Below are positions 32,560-43,324 of a stretch of 64,000 nucleotides of DNA, piece by piece; position 1 is the stretch's first letter, and each line of letters opens with the position of its first letter. Origin of the DNA: Meghimatium bilineatum (Eukaryota > Mollusca > Gastropoda > Stylommatophora > Philomycidae); assembly GCA_034231615.1 (NCBI GenBank), contig CM067298.1:56572883-56636882 (forward strand), in the 5' to 3' direction. The position numbers were made by a program, and so were the translations under genes. The notes beneath the pieces were generated by a model that saw only the letters and a program-made list of their open reading frames with translations, was not told the origin of the DNA and searched no databases.

Positions 32560-33115
32560 CCAACACTCCCAGTATCAAGTGCATACCGTTTATGCTAGGC
32601 ATGCAAGACAGCTTAACTCATTTTACATTTGTGCCTGAGAAAACTCCTTGGTGGGATATATATCTGATACAGAGATCCTTTAAAACTCCAAGATAGAAAG
32701 CATCCGTGCCTTGTTGATCATGTCTGAACTTCATTAGGCTTGTCATGTTGTCCGTATTTCAGATGTGTGTCTTCGAAAGAGACTTTTCTATAGGGATCAG
32801 TGCATAGGTTAGTGTAGGTCAGGAATAGTGCTTTAAAGACTACTTGACAACATTCCTTAAGTTCTGCAGTTTGGACCCAAACTCTTGGGAAAACTTAGCT
32901 CTTGACAATCCAATCTGACATGGTCAGATCAGTGGAGACATTTAAACTCTAGAAATAGCTGAACACTGCAGGTAATTCAAAATAGACAAAAATGAAAGTA
33001 ATCAGATAACTTTCGTTTGTTTCAAGACCTTCATGCCTGTTCATACTGCAAAAAAATTTTCTGAACCCAGATTTTTCTCAACCAACTGCAGACTCATAAA
33101 CATCAAAACTCGTAG
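32560..33115 (+). mobile_element. LINE A relic (3' end)
   Basis: Decayed matches in order to 3170-3720: a TVYARHARQLNSF-like piece near 32590, GGGATATATATCTGATACAGAG in place of the WDKVPDYE region, and a finger-like CSYCKKIF...THK end near 33045-33100. Many stops. Confidence 0.6.
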
Positions 33116-33600
33116 ACTTTCTAATTTTCTTTTACACCATCTTCCCTTGCAAAGACAGAACATCATCATTACAACATGAAAATAGAACTAGCAGAAGAAA
33201 AGACAGTGCAAGTAAAAGACAAATTGAATGAATGGCAGACATTCTTACTTCACAAATATTACCTATCAAACAATGTAACATGCCCTGTCACAGTCAGTAA
33301 TTATCAGTTGAGACTTTGGTGGCCCAAGTAAAGTGCTAGATACCTGTATGAAATTTAATATTATATTTAATTTGTTATGATAATCTTGTGTACTGCTGTT
33401 CTGCTTCCCAACATTGAGCATAAATTCAGGACATTGGTAACTCATTCAAACCACCTTCTTGGTATTCCTCTGCTTCTTGGTGTTTCAATTTTCATGATCT
33501 ATGTATTTTATTGTAAGAGTTAAATATTCATATATTATACTTTACTGGATATGTTAGCTGAATAGCTAGAATGCTGTTTCACAATCAGAACAGATCTGAT

Positions 33601-33819
33601 TCAACTTGTGACACGAACTGAAATTAATTTTTTGATTTTTTCTCTCTTTTGTTTGCTTGTAATATGTTTATATCTACAGTTTTCATATATTTTATAAATT
33701 TGACTGTTTTGTAACTCATACAGGGGTCCATAAAGTATTTCTTCTAGTGTTGTTTTCTTTGAGCCAGTGTTTGCCTCATATTCTTGACGTATGTACTGTT
33801 CTGCTTGTTCACTATACAT
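33601..33819 (-). CDS. Unrecognised 72-codon ORF abutting a MITE
   Basis: ATG at 33819 with context CCATATG; the stop is at 33601-33603. The product is rich in Lys, Glu and Tyr (TTLEEILYGPLYELQNSQIY, then ENCRYKHITSKQKREKIKKL) and has a plausible helical pattern, more protein-like than other short frames here. The piggyBac-like MITE begins 22 bp upstream of the ATG, so a former upstream part could have been displaced. I recognise no family; it may be a gene remnant, a transposon piece or chance. Confidence 0.3.
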   Translation of the reverse strand: MYSEQAEQYIRQEYEANTGSKKTTLEEILYGPLYELQNSQIYKIYENCRYKHITSKQKREKIKKLISVRVTS

Positions 33820-33841
33820 ATGGTTATGTTGCCAATTTTAA

Positions 33842-34535
33842 CCTTAGGCATGCTGTGTTTACAATTACGCAATTTCTCTCCTGCCGCGGAATTGGTTTTT
33901 GGAAATGTTATGCAATCGTCAGTTGCTGTTTTGAAATAGCGATAGTTTTTTTGTTGTTACAGATATTTAAATAATATTTGCACATATAAATAAAGAATTA
34001 AATCCTGCATATATTGGTGTAAGTTTTGTTTGTGTGTGTGTGATACGAGACGTGTGATAAAGACAGATTTGGACCTATCTATTTCTAGGCATACCACATT
34101 TTTGATCAATCGTAAGCTGTGAAATCTGTTGACTATTATATATTTTACATAATGGTAACACCGTGGTATAATCTAATCACATATGAAGAACTTACCTCAC
34201 AGATTTTTGATATTTCCATCTGTTAACAAATTGTTTAATAAACACGATTCACTGTCTTGTCGCTTTGCCATGATGCAGAAGACTACAAATTGCTTGAATT
34301 TCCATCAAATTTCACTTGATATCGTTTTCCCTGCCATTCAGCCATTATAACAAAATGACGACAAATTTTCTTCTCAATGTTGCCAAAACATTCTGTCAAA
34401 AAGCTACCAATCTCAATTTTTCCATTCAGTTTTGGGTTTACTGAATCGGGTGGTGAAAGATGCCTTCCGAAATCACAACATGACACAATTCCGGCGGAAA
34501 GCACCACCCAGTTTGTAAACACAGGGTGCTAAAGG
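33842..34535. mobile_element. piggyBac-like MITE, 694 bp, TTAA target site
   Basis: TTAA at 33838-33841 and 34536-34539 flanks imperfect inverted ends of about 23 bp (CCTTAGGCATGCTGTGTTTA left; CCTTTAGCACCCTGTGTTTA as the right end reversed; 4 mismatches in 23, ending TTTACAA in both). TTAA duplication and CCYT ends are piggyBac hallmarks. The interior has no transposase. A minus frame at 34522-34283 spans the right end and has no known domain. Related partial copies are at 4422 and 9930. Confidence 0.8.
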
Positions 34536-34559
34536 TTAAACTTTATATACAGTGTTTGC

Positions 34560-34830
34560 TTAGTCGGTTGTTGAACTGCGTAGCACAGTGGCACACTGGC
34601 ATCGCATATGAGTGGTTCTGGGTTCATTCCCAAGTTGAAACGGAAATGTTTTTCAGATTACAACAGCTCCAGATCGACCCAACCTTAATTGGGTACCGGA
34701 TTACTCCTAGAAGTAAAGACTGCGAGGAAGAGGGCAGCTGCCCTCATATAGCAGAGCCACTGAAATGTGAGATCGCTAACATCTCACACCCCTATGGTGC
34801 TAATAAATGCTGTGCTGGTTGATTTTACTG
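34560..34830 (+). repeat. tRNA-derived SINE, family S2
   Basis: The head has TAGCACAGTGGCACACTGGC (A-box region) and TTCTGGGTTCATTCCC (B box). The body contains ATTGGGTACCGGATTACTCC and ATCTCACACCCCTATGGTGC. Head-plus-body architecture is typical of pol III SINEs. A single copy is seen in this window. Confidence 0.75.
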
Positions 34831-35689
34831 TAAAATAACTTTACTGGTTGATTATGTCTTGTTCTGAGGCATAGAATGAAAACTTGTTCTTGTCTATTCA
34901 TAATTTGTTTGTTATTTTGTATTGGTGATAGTTTTATAATTGCTTTGACCATCTTTTTCATTTGATGCTAAGTTATTGGCACATCTTGTTGATCACCAGT
35001 AGCATCTTCATTAGCCTGCTGTCTTATTTCCGGGTATTTCAATCTTTTCTGTACATGTCATGGTGATGACATCCAATATAAGGAAATACTGCTATGAAAT
35101 GGAACAACAATAGTACTTACGTATAACACAGAATTTTGGTGTTTCACTTGAACACAACAGACGGACTATCACAAAGGGGTCATGAGGTCTAAACATACTA
35201 AAATAACAATACACAAGACATTTTCAACGTTTTGAACCGTTAGGTCTTTCTCAAGAATATATCAAACAAACAGTAAAAACAATGTTACCACCACAGAGGC
35301 ACTAGATACATTATTGATATGTAAACAATACGAAGTTCAAGGTGACAATGATTAACATGTCATGGTGACTGTTATGCCAAACATTACTGCAGTCAAAATA
35401 TCTACACTCCTTAATTGGAAAACATCCAGTAACAACCGTTTTGTTTGTAAATCTGAGGAAGTTTTTGCAGAAATTGGATGTGCTAGACCATAAAGCACAA
35501 AATATTGCATATATGCTCCAAAATATACAACCTATGTGCTCATGCGATTGAATAAAGAGACATCTATGTGGATGTGCTGGAGTGAACTCACAACAAACAG
35601 AAACTGTTAATGTGTATTAAACACTAGGTTATTAACCTTTTAAATGTCTCCGAAGACTTTTAAATATTGGTTGGCAAGAATTCAAGTCA
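34831..35689. other. Nothing firmly recognised
   Basis: CAACGTTTTGAACCGTTAGG near 35224 resembles the 'add-on' end motif of invertebrate SINE/MITEs. No boundaries could be set. Confidence 0.35.
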
Positions 35690-36000
35690 AACATGCAAGT
35701 AAGAAATAACACCAAACATCAATATGTTTCTACAACAATAAGAAGAAAACGATGGATTTATATCAGACATGAACTTAAAATGTTTGAAAAAAGACTGCCA
35801 CTACAAGCATTAAAATGGGTACCAGATGGAAAAGAAAAAGAGGTAGACCAAGAGAGAATCTTTACAGAACAACCATCAAAGAGGGTATGACAATGGATCT
35901 CAACAACATACAAGAATTACACACAGTAGCATCACATTGTTTGAACTGGAGAGCTCTGGTTTCTGCTCTATGCGCTGTGTTAAGTGCTGAAGGAACATAA
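35690..36000 (+). mobile_element. LINE H 3' relic
   Basis: Two overlapping frames give RRKRWIYIRHELK, KRLPLQALKWVPDGK and, after a shift, KRKRGRPRENLYRTTIKEG with a NWRALVSALCAVL end. This is the C-terminus of a non-LTR RT protein, related to 19394-19611. One frameshift near 35830. Confidence 0.7.
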
Positions 36001-36015
36001 ATAGATTACCCTACT

Positions 36016-36128
36016 ACTTTTAGTGTTGTTCATTTTAGGAATGAATGTGTATTGCTATTTTTACTGTTATTCATGTTAGGAATCAGAGTGTACTGTCACT
36101 TTTAGTGTTATTCATTTTAGGGATGAAG
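36016..36128 (+). repeat. Minisatellite, ~41 bp x 2.7, diverged
   Basis: ACTTTTAGTGTTGTTCATTT, ATTTTTACTGTTATTCATGT and ACTTTTAGTGTTATTCATTT begin three successive units. Confidence 0.75.
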
Positions 36129-36309
36129 CTACAACTCATGAATGAATTAACTTGTTTTCAACTATAAATGATCCAACATATTTTGAGTTATAAAAATGGA
36201 GTCTTGGTGTCTGTCTTTTAAAAATTAGATTAAGAAATATAAAATAGTTTGTTGTTACAGCATATACTATAATAGTTTGTTATTACAGTTTATACGATGC
36301 TGTCCAGTA

Positions 36310-36811
36310 AGGTCCCAGACTGTTTATTCCCTGCATAAAACGTGTATACTCACAGACTAGTTAGTTCTAAATCCTTCGAAGTTGTCCCTTGTGACTGTAT
36401 ACACTTATTTCAGTCACTGAAGAAAGCACCTCTGGTAGGACAATTTTTGGAATAGAGCCTAATTTTTCTCATCAAATTGTCTCGAATCTCCTCAATGTCA
36501 TAGAATCTGTGACATTTCATTGTTCTAAGTTGCAGAAACAAGAAAAACTTATATGGAGCAAGATCAGTTGAGTATGAAGGTTTTTTTCAAAAAATGTATT
36601 CGTAGTGTAATCTGTGTGCAGAGGAATTGCCATGATTCACAATACAATTGCCTGTGTACCACCTTAGGACGATGTCTGTGCACAGTGTTGCAGAGGTATT
36701 GCAGGATTTTTTGTAGAATTCTACATTGACACTTTGTCTTCTAGGAATGTATTCACGATGAAGCAACCCATCAATATCCAGGAACACAATCAACATGACT
36801 TGACATGCCAT
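36310..36811 (-). pseudogene. mariner-type transposase remnant
   Basis: The minus strand contains MLIVFLDIDGLLHREYIPRR (the FFDxxGxxHxEF block with the first catalytic Asp), NHGNSSAHR (normally HHDNAPAH, so the second catalytic Asp is now Gly) and, in a shifted frame, DLAPYKFFLFLQL (normally DLAPxDFFLFPxL). Several frameshifts. Mariner transposases cut and paste at TA; this one is dead. Terminal repeats were not found. Confidence 0.8.
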
Positions 36812-36849
36812 GTCTTAGAATAAACTTTTTAGACTGAATTAAAATAGCT

Positions 36850-37217
36850 TTAGATCAACTTAGACAGGACTTTATGAAAGCTGATTGCAACATTTTGAAA
36901 GTTTTGGAACCAGTTTTCTAAGACAAAAGCAGAAATCAATGCGGACACAATATTAAAGTCTATTTTTTGAATTGCAAGGAAAGTTAGTAGGCCACTTTCA
37001 GTTATAAATCGAAAACAGCGGTGCATAAAGTCACATACTTCTAGTTTCATGCAAACATGGTCACATATGCACCTGAGAAATAACACTGCTTTATGTATTA
37101 CATTTTTCTTACATTTTTTTAATACTTGGAACTTCAAAGGACTAAAAATGGTTTTTGTTCCCATACCACAGAATAAATTCTTAATCTGACCCTACTCCTC
37201 AAAAAGTTGCCTACTTC
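36850..37217 (-). repeat. Unclassified element end, hAT-like
   Basis: On the minus strand it begins CAGAAGTAGGCAACTTTTTG, like hAT MITE ends (CAGNGGTNGGCAAC). A 104-codon minus frame lies inside (37164-36850) with no recognisable domain. No partner end or TSD was found. Confidence 0.3.
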
Positions 37218-38050
37218 TGGGTTAGAACAACAATAATTATTTGAGATATGATACAGGTCTTCTTAAGTTATATTACACAGACGACTTCATAAGAGAAAAG
37301 ATAGCATTTCACATGCTCTGCTTGAGTTACATACTTGGAATATGCAGGTGCGGTTGGGTTATTTACAATGAGATAGTGAATCACAATTGAGTTTACTACT
37401 CTCGTCCCTACTGATAGAAAATATGAAAAATCAGTCATGAGAGAGAATGGCTTTTCAGGGCTTGAAATTCCACATGGAACATTGACTCTGGCCTGCTTTC
37501 TGGAAAGATGTAAATGACCATCTTCATTACTTTGTCACGCAAGAATTCCTCTGTAAACGTCCCTATGGTTGTTGGGACACGTGTCAAATAGATGATGGAA
37601 GACTACACAAAATATTATATGTGGTAAATTGGCTTCTGGCAACACATTCCTGTGCTGTAAAGGCGTCTGCAAGCGTTATCTGACGACAACAAGGCACGAA
37701 TACAACTTACTAGGAGGGACGTGCCAAAGACATGGAAGTGATAAAAACAGGAGAAACCAGATGGCTGACAATTCTAGACAGGCATAAATGAAGTAGATGC
37801 AGCGGCTTCTGATCTTCGAAAAATAGAGCTTTTTTCTTTGTCTCATTGTTGTTCGTCCATCACAAGTGATGACCATTTATTACATCCACTTTTGATAATT
37901 CAATTTTATCATTACCAGCCAACTCAAATAGGGAGGTGAGCGATTTCAAACATTTTCCTATCTTTTCTATATAGTCTGTTTAAAAAGACAAAAAACAAAC
38001 CAATACTATTATCGACTTTAAGCACGATTTATATATGGATGGTTCAACTT
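37218..38050. other. Mostly unrecognised
   Basis: TTGTTCGTCCATCACAAGTG near 37849 looks like the 3' end block of a LINE A copy in minus orientation. Nothing else was identified. Confidence 0.35.
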
Positions 38051-38420
38051 ATTACCCAGAATCGGTTCGCGCATGTTGGAATTATGAGAGTACTAGTTAT
38101 ATTTTAATCGCTTTCAAAAGATAGAACAATACCTGGTCTTAACGAGGTTCAGGAAACTTCATGTTATGAATGTTAACCGCGCGGTTACTCACTTCTAAAG
38201 TATTTCGGACGTAATGCTTGTTGGTTTCACGTGCACGGCTCGATTAATCATGGAATGAATAATGCGTTGACAAACAGTTGTTACAGTTAGTCAATAGCTA
38301 GTCCAAAGCTACAATTAGTAGATCGATTGCTTACACGTGATCAGCGATAATGAGATCACGCAGACTAAAGTCACGTAATTGTATTGCTAGTGAGTTGAAA
38401 CACAACCCGCTTCAGATATG
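38051..38420. promoter_or_regulatory. CpG-richer region with palindromes and E-boxes, possible promoter
   Basis: Contains AACCGCGCGGTT (12-bp palindrome, ~38177), CACGTG at ~38229 and ~38335, and GATCACG/TCACGTA sites, in an AT-rich neighbourhood. It may be a promoter for an unannotated transcript, possibly an upstream exon of the gene ending at 53161. Motifs of this size arise by chance, so support is weak. Confidence 0.2.
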
Positions 38421-38760
38421 AAGGTCTGCGGTCTGGTCACATCAGTTAGCAAACATTTGACAGGTTCTTGCTTTTCATTGGCGGGCAATAAAAAGTATAC
38501 CCAAGTGACTAATGAAATAGAAGTTACAAAAGAAGAGATTACATCAGAGACGATATATTGGAGCGAGTAAACTGGAAAAATATTGAATTCACTAAATATT
38601 GCAAACAAAAGGAAATATTCAAGACACAAGCTATAGAAATCAGAAGAAATATTACACAAGAAAAACTACATCAACGACAACTATAATGAAGTTAAACAAC
38701 TGCATGAACAGGTGTTGACGATAATAATGAAAAAGTAGTTTAAAACACAGCAACATTTCA

Positions 38761-39156
38761 ACCAGCCACACTGATTGTACTCACCTTTATCCGTGAACAG
38801 GTAAACCAGCCACACTGATTGTACTCACCTTTATCCGTGAGCAGGTAAACCAGCCACACTGATTGTACTCACCTTTATCCGTGAACAGGTAAACCAGCCA
38901 CACTGATTGTACTCACCTTTATCCGTGAACAGGTAAACCAGCCACACTGATTGTACTCACCTTTATCCGTGAACAGGTAAACTAGCCACACTGATTGTAC
39001 TCACCTTTATCCGTGAACAGGTAAACCAGCCACACTGATTGTACTCACCTTTATCCGTGAACAGGTAAACCAGCCACACTGATTGTACTCACCTTTATCC
39101 GTGAACAGGTAAACCAGCCACACTGATTGTACTCACCTTTATCCGTGAACAGGTAG
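38761..39156 (+). repeat. Minisatellite, 44 bp x 9, near-identical units
   Basis: Period of exactly 44 from 38761 to 39113 (nine starts of ACCAGCCACACTGATTGTAC; one unit reads ACTAGCC), each ending TATCCGTGAACAGGTAA. Units differ by only one or two bases, indicating recent amplification. The + strand has GAACAG|GTAAAC and the minus strand ATAAAG|GTGAGT in every unit, both matching the splice-donor consensus. Confidence 0.97.
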
Positions 39157-39299
39157 ATTGTGACAGCTCATAGTTTTTCTAACAAAAGCGCATGTTCTTC
39201 TCAGCTGTGTAACTTAATCACCATAGAGACTCATATAAGGTTGCCTCAAAGTCATGGCTATGCAAAGGGGGAGGGGGTTATGATGCATGTTTAGTTCAC

Positions 39300-39745
39300 G
39301 AAGTGAGGAGTACAAGTGCGACAGTACCTCAGGATTATCACGTCTTGCTAGAGGCGCAGCACATACATCTGGGACACAAATATCTAATCATTCTTCCATA
39401 AGATTTGTTGACCCATCAGCAGTGATGGTACATCTAGTATTCCCGTCACCTAGAAGTCTGTCACAATGTCCGCTGGCTTGCATATTTTCCTTACTCGTGG
39501 GAATTATTTAATAGAAGATAAAAGTAAGAAACTGCGACAATGATGACTTGTTTACAATTACTTATTGTCAACCTATCCCCCAACGTTCCTTAGTTGACTC
39601 CTATGACATATCTGACATAAGGACAGTTGCACTATTCTTTACATCCTGAACTAGAAGTCCAGGTCTGGGTTGCCACACGGGCGATACTGTAAGGAAATGT
39701 ACACGATCCAAAGATGACACAGGCTCAAATACACCGAATTTTAAC
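39300..39745 (-). repeat. SINE-related element with the central TCRTAGGAGNCNACTAA motif
   Basis: Homologous to 55850-56260 throughout. On the minus strand both have ATGTCATAGGAGTCAACTAA or ATGTTGTAGGAGGCGACTAA, followed by a body ending near GGGTCAACAAATC / GGGTCAATATATC. The motif also occurs in the S1 SINE at 55605 (GTCGTAAAAGGCGACTAAGG). Element class inferred. Confidence 0.6.
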
Positions 39746-40369
39746 ACAAATCAATAACAAGGATTAAAAACTTGGAAAATGGAATGTCACCAGGTGCGAC
39801 GAATTGGTCAGCAAATTAATACAAGCAGGAGATAGCAACAATGTCCAAGTTTATCATGCCATCTTTGTTAAGATCTGACGAAGCGAAATAAGACCAATAG
39901 AGGAAAAATATCAATATACATACCATTTCCATGAAGATAATTGAAACTGCACAAATTACAGAACTGATCAGTCATGCCAGCAACATACGTCTCAAGATAA
40001 TCATGAAAATAATAGAGCAACATATCGAGAAAGAAATCGATATAGTACTGGTAGTCTTCAGCCAGAAAATAGGTAGTAGGGAAATCATTTTCTGTATGAG
40101 AAATATAATGCATGTACACAAGTGCAGGGAATTCAACGTAGACATATACACCTGTTTCATAAACTACGTAATGTCTATGTAACACACTAGAAATTATGGA
40201 ACATACTGAAAAGCATGGGTTTCCTAAACCATCTCATCCGCTCATTAAAATGCTTTACTAAGAGCAACAGGCATATTCTCGCCTTGAGGGAGAAGCATCT
40301 TAATGGTTCTATATCCAATCATGTTGGAATGTAGAGGCATGCTGTCTCTCGCCGCATCTGCTTAACATA

Positions 40370-41640
40370 TGTTGTTCGTCCATTACAAGTAAAAATTCAA
40401 TTAGAATTATGCCCTTTGTCTTTGTTATGAGTGCGTAAATGACTAATACGTCTTATTCGGGCCGCAAATATCCTTGGGCAATTCCAGCATGGAATGATAA
40501 CTGTAGACGGTTATTTTGTGTGTTCAAAGTGACTTTCAAGCAACTCTCCGCTGTTGAACTGCTGCACTTCTACTCTTTTCACAAGATGCTGCGCCTTTTT
40601 TGACTGTAGATCGCCATTTAGATCTATTTTTTTGCACGTTCTTCTTATGTGTCCTGGTCTTTTTTAAAGGTTGTTATTGAGGTCTATAATGCGTCGCTGT
40701 AACGCTTTCTTTGGCTACATTGAGATCGTATGCCTTTCTGCAATTCACCATAGAGAATTATCTTTCGCAGGCGATGATCTGTCATACGTGCCAAGTGACA
40801 TCAGCGAATCTGTGCCTGCATCATAATAGTGTCAATGCTAGGGATACAAGATCTGTCAAAGACAGTGGTATCGGGAATCTTGTCTTGTCATATGATGTTC
40901 ATAACTTTTCTGAGACAAGTTGTATGAAAGTGATTGAGTTTACTCACATATCGCCTATACACAGTCCATGTTTCATCAACGTATAAAAGCACCGAAAATA
41001 CACCGAGAATATCCGTATTAGTTATACAAGTGCCGATAGGTCTTCTTGTAAACATGGATAACATATATAGACAATACAATTTTGTTTCGAATAATTGTTT
41101 ATACAAATAAATATAAGTAGGAAGCCAGAGGACAATTTTTAAAAACTAATACGGATATTATGTTATATGTTTGTTGTTACTGAGGATTTTTCAATACCAG
41201 TACGGGATGTTTGTTGTTGTTGTAATAGTTCTTGTCTCGATCGGTCCGTTCTGGCGACTTTGTGTGCACGGTTTGAAAGGCTTGATGAAATCGCATCGTT
41301 TTTTTGAGATGCGGTTAGTCAAGTACGGAAGAACGCGTGTTCAATAGTTGCTAGGCGATTTGGTGCCGTAGAACGGACTGGTTCAATTCCCGTTAGTCTC
41401 AAGAATTTTTTTAAAAATTGTCCTCTGGCTTCCTACTTATATTTACATTTACCTTTATGCAGGGTTCGTGAAAGCTTTTGTTAGGTTCTGGTTGTAACAT
41501 GATTTCTGTTTTCTCCGTGTTAATAGTAAGCCCAAAGTCGATACAAGCATTGGAGAATATGTCATTAATAATTTGTAGATCAGCCTCAGAGTTTACATTA
41601 AGGGCACAGTCATCTGCAATTAGGAGGTCCCTCATTATGT
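40370..41640 (-). mobile_element. LINE A relic interrupted by a composite element
   Basis: The minus strand gives IADDCALN and CIDFGLTINTEKTEIML (41635-41450), then after the insert VLLYVDETWTVYRRYVSKLN (~40950), a decayed arginine-rich tail (LARMTDHRLRKI, YGELQKG) and a finger CWNCPRIF...ISHLRTH near 40420, ending at GGACGAAC. It corresponds to 2790-3790 of the young copy, with about 70 residues lost at the insertion. Confidence 0.75.
41000..41449 (+). mobile_element. Composite foldback element, copy 2
   Basis: An arm AAATATAAGTAGGAAGCCAG with AGGACAATTTTTAAAA (41108-41145) recurs inverted at 41405-41449. A second inverted pair (ATATCCGTATTAGTT at ~41012 and AACTAATACGGATAT at ~41146) is nested. 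The right part has a tRNA-like head (GCGGTTAGTCAAGTACGG, then GGTTCAATTCCCGTTAG). It shares modules with 31840-32475, but the block 41160-41335 is inverted relative to that copy. Inserted within a LINE A relic. Confidence 0.7.
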
Positions 41641-41987
41641 GTGACTGGATCTTGATTTTGCTCGAAGACGCCGACGTTTGAACAATTTTCCATCAATGCG
41701 ATATATAATATCGACTTCCAAGTCCATATTTCTGAAAGTATCATCAACCATTTCAGAGAACATGATGCTAAACAGAGTGAGTTCTATCCCTGCTTAATTC
41801 CATTTGAGACAGGAAAGGCTTCAGATAACTCTCTATCATGCTATTGCTGCACCATTGTGATGCATTTCTGTGGGTAACTATATTTTGTCATAATTGTCCA
41901 TGTTTAACATATAGTATATGCAAAAATGCTCATACAAGATCTACGAGAAGACCCACTATATGAACTAATTTAACCCATTAATTAATA

Positions 41988-42483
41988 GTTAGTTAGTTAG
42001 TTAGTTAGTCGTCGGAGCATCATCACTGCAAACTGGACACATCCATAGTTGTTCCGATCTCTCCTTGAGAGTATCCGCCATCACACTTCTGCTGACAGTA
42101 CCGGTCCTATGCTGGTTGACCATCATTCTTCTGCGCCCTCCAAAATGTTCACCTCTAGCAACACCGCATTTCAATCCCTGATCTTTAATCCTAGCCATTG
42201 AAAAGGAATCATCATCCACATTAGTCTCACTCTCGCGTGTTATATCTCTTAAGGAGTTCAAAACGTCAGCATGATCCATTGTCCCATCGCCCTGTGCCAC
42301 AATCGCACACGATGCCAGTTGATCCGCTATTTCATTGCTTCGAATGCCCACATGTCCTGGCACGAAAATAAATGTAACCACTTTCAAGCTCGCATTTCTC
42401 AAGGCCTCAATCCACTGTTCGCGAACGAGACCCACTTGTACCTTCTTAATCATACTCATAGAGTCACTCAAGATGCAGACCTG
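41988..42483 (-). mobile_element. LINE D 3' fragment (RNase H), exact 12-bp TSD, (CTAA)n tail
   Basis: CATTAATTAATA lies at 41976-41987 and 42484-42495. The minus strand begins inside RNase H and runs 159 codons without a stop: CILSDSMSMI (catalytic Asp), FVPGHVGIRSNEIADQLASC (final His/Asp block), VNQHRTGTVS and a WMCPVC ending. It terminates in (CTAA)n at the left. Strong 5' truncation with an intact remaining frame suggests recent insertion. Confidence 0.92.
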
Positions 42484-42495
42484 CATTAATTAATA

Positions 42496-43160
42496 TTGGA
42501 CGCTTTGAGATTCCAGAAATTACATATACGGGCACGCCTGTTTATCAAGAAAATCATACGTCTAGAACACATAATTAGATTCATTACGGGGAGTATTGGT
42601 CAGATTTACACTTTTTAATGTTATGCATAGATTCATTCAGTTTTCGTGACCTCGCTGAACTCATTAAAAGCCGATAGTTCTGCATCGATCAGCGCTCTAC
42701 GCACACCACAGATCCCCCAAATTACCCCCCCCCCCCCCCAAATAAAAACAACAGAAATAAACATACACAATTATAAATTATCAATGCACAGAGGTGGTAT
42801 CACAACTACATCTTACTGCATTAGAAACGACAAAAAAAAAAAAAAAGGCGCAATCATGTTTAGTGACTGGCAACGTCGGTGCGCACCAGAACTTACACAC
42901 TATTAATATATTAACATTAAAATCACTATTTGTTATTTATAATGTAGTGTTCATAAATAGTTGAGCATATATATATTGTCTATTTTCTCCGTAATTTCTG
43001 AGCATATAGGCTTCATATTGTGCATGAGTGCATTATTTAATAACCACGTTACAGATTTATGATTAGTTATTATCTAGATTGAACGGATTTCAGGATGCGA
43101 TTCTAGGCAAGACTTCCAACAAATATTGTAGCAAATATTGTCAAGCTACTATGAAAGTTT
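42496..43160. other. Homopolymer-rich, no gene
   Basis: C(14) at ~42726-42739 and A(15) at ~42832-42846. No element ends were recognised. Confidence 0.5.
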
Positions 43161-43162
43161 TA

Positions 43163-43300
43163 CCCTTTTTAGGGATACGGTGTGGTCGAAGATGGAAAAC
43201 GTGTTGACTCAAGTTATGAGGCGAGTAGGTGTCATTTGTGCAGACCTGATCAGAATCCCTTTAGCTGTTTTATTTATTTTCTGTAATAATAAATCTTCGA
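43163..43300 (+). repeat. SINE S1 tRNA-like head fragment
   Basis: TAGGGATACGGTGTGGTCGA, GTGTTGACTCAAGTTATGAG and GACCTGATCAGAATCCC match the heads at 54724 and (reversed) 54080-54215, followed by AATAATAAATCTTCGATGCT as in the other copies. Confidence 0.65.
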
Positions 43301-43324
43301 TGCTTATATATTATAGGCCTATGT

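Noticed and set aside
34283-34522. 79-codon minus frame as a possible gene or THAP-like exon
   Set aside because: It lies within the right part of the piggyBac-like MITE and shows no domain cysteine/histidine pattern.
34560-34660. Possible tRNA gene
   Set aside because: A- and B-box motifs are present, but no cloverleaf pairing is evident and an unrelated body follows; it is a SINE head.
36850-37164. 104-codon minus frame as a host gene
   Set aside because: No domain or conserved pattern; it begins next to a hAT-like end and probably belongs to a repeat.
38761-39156. Regular 44-bp repeats as a CRISPR-like array
   Set aside because: Units are contiguous with no variable spacers, and the genome is eukaryotic.
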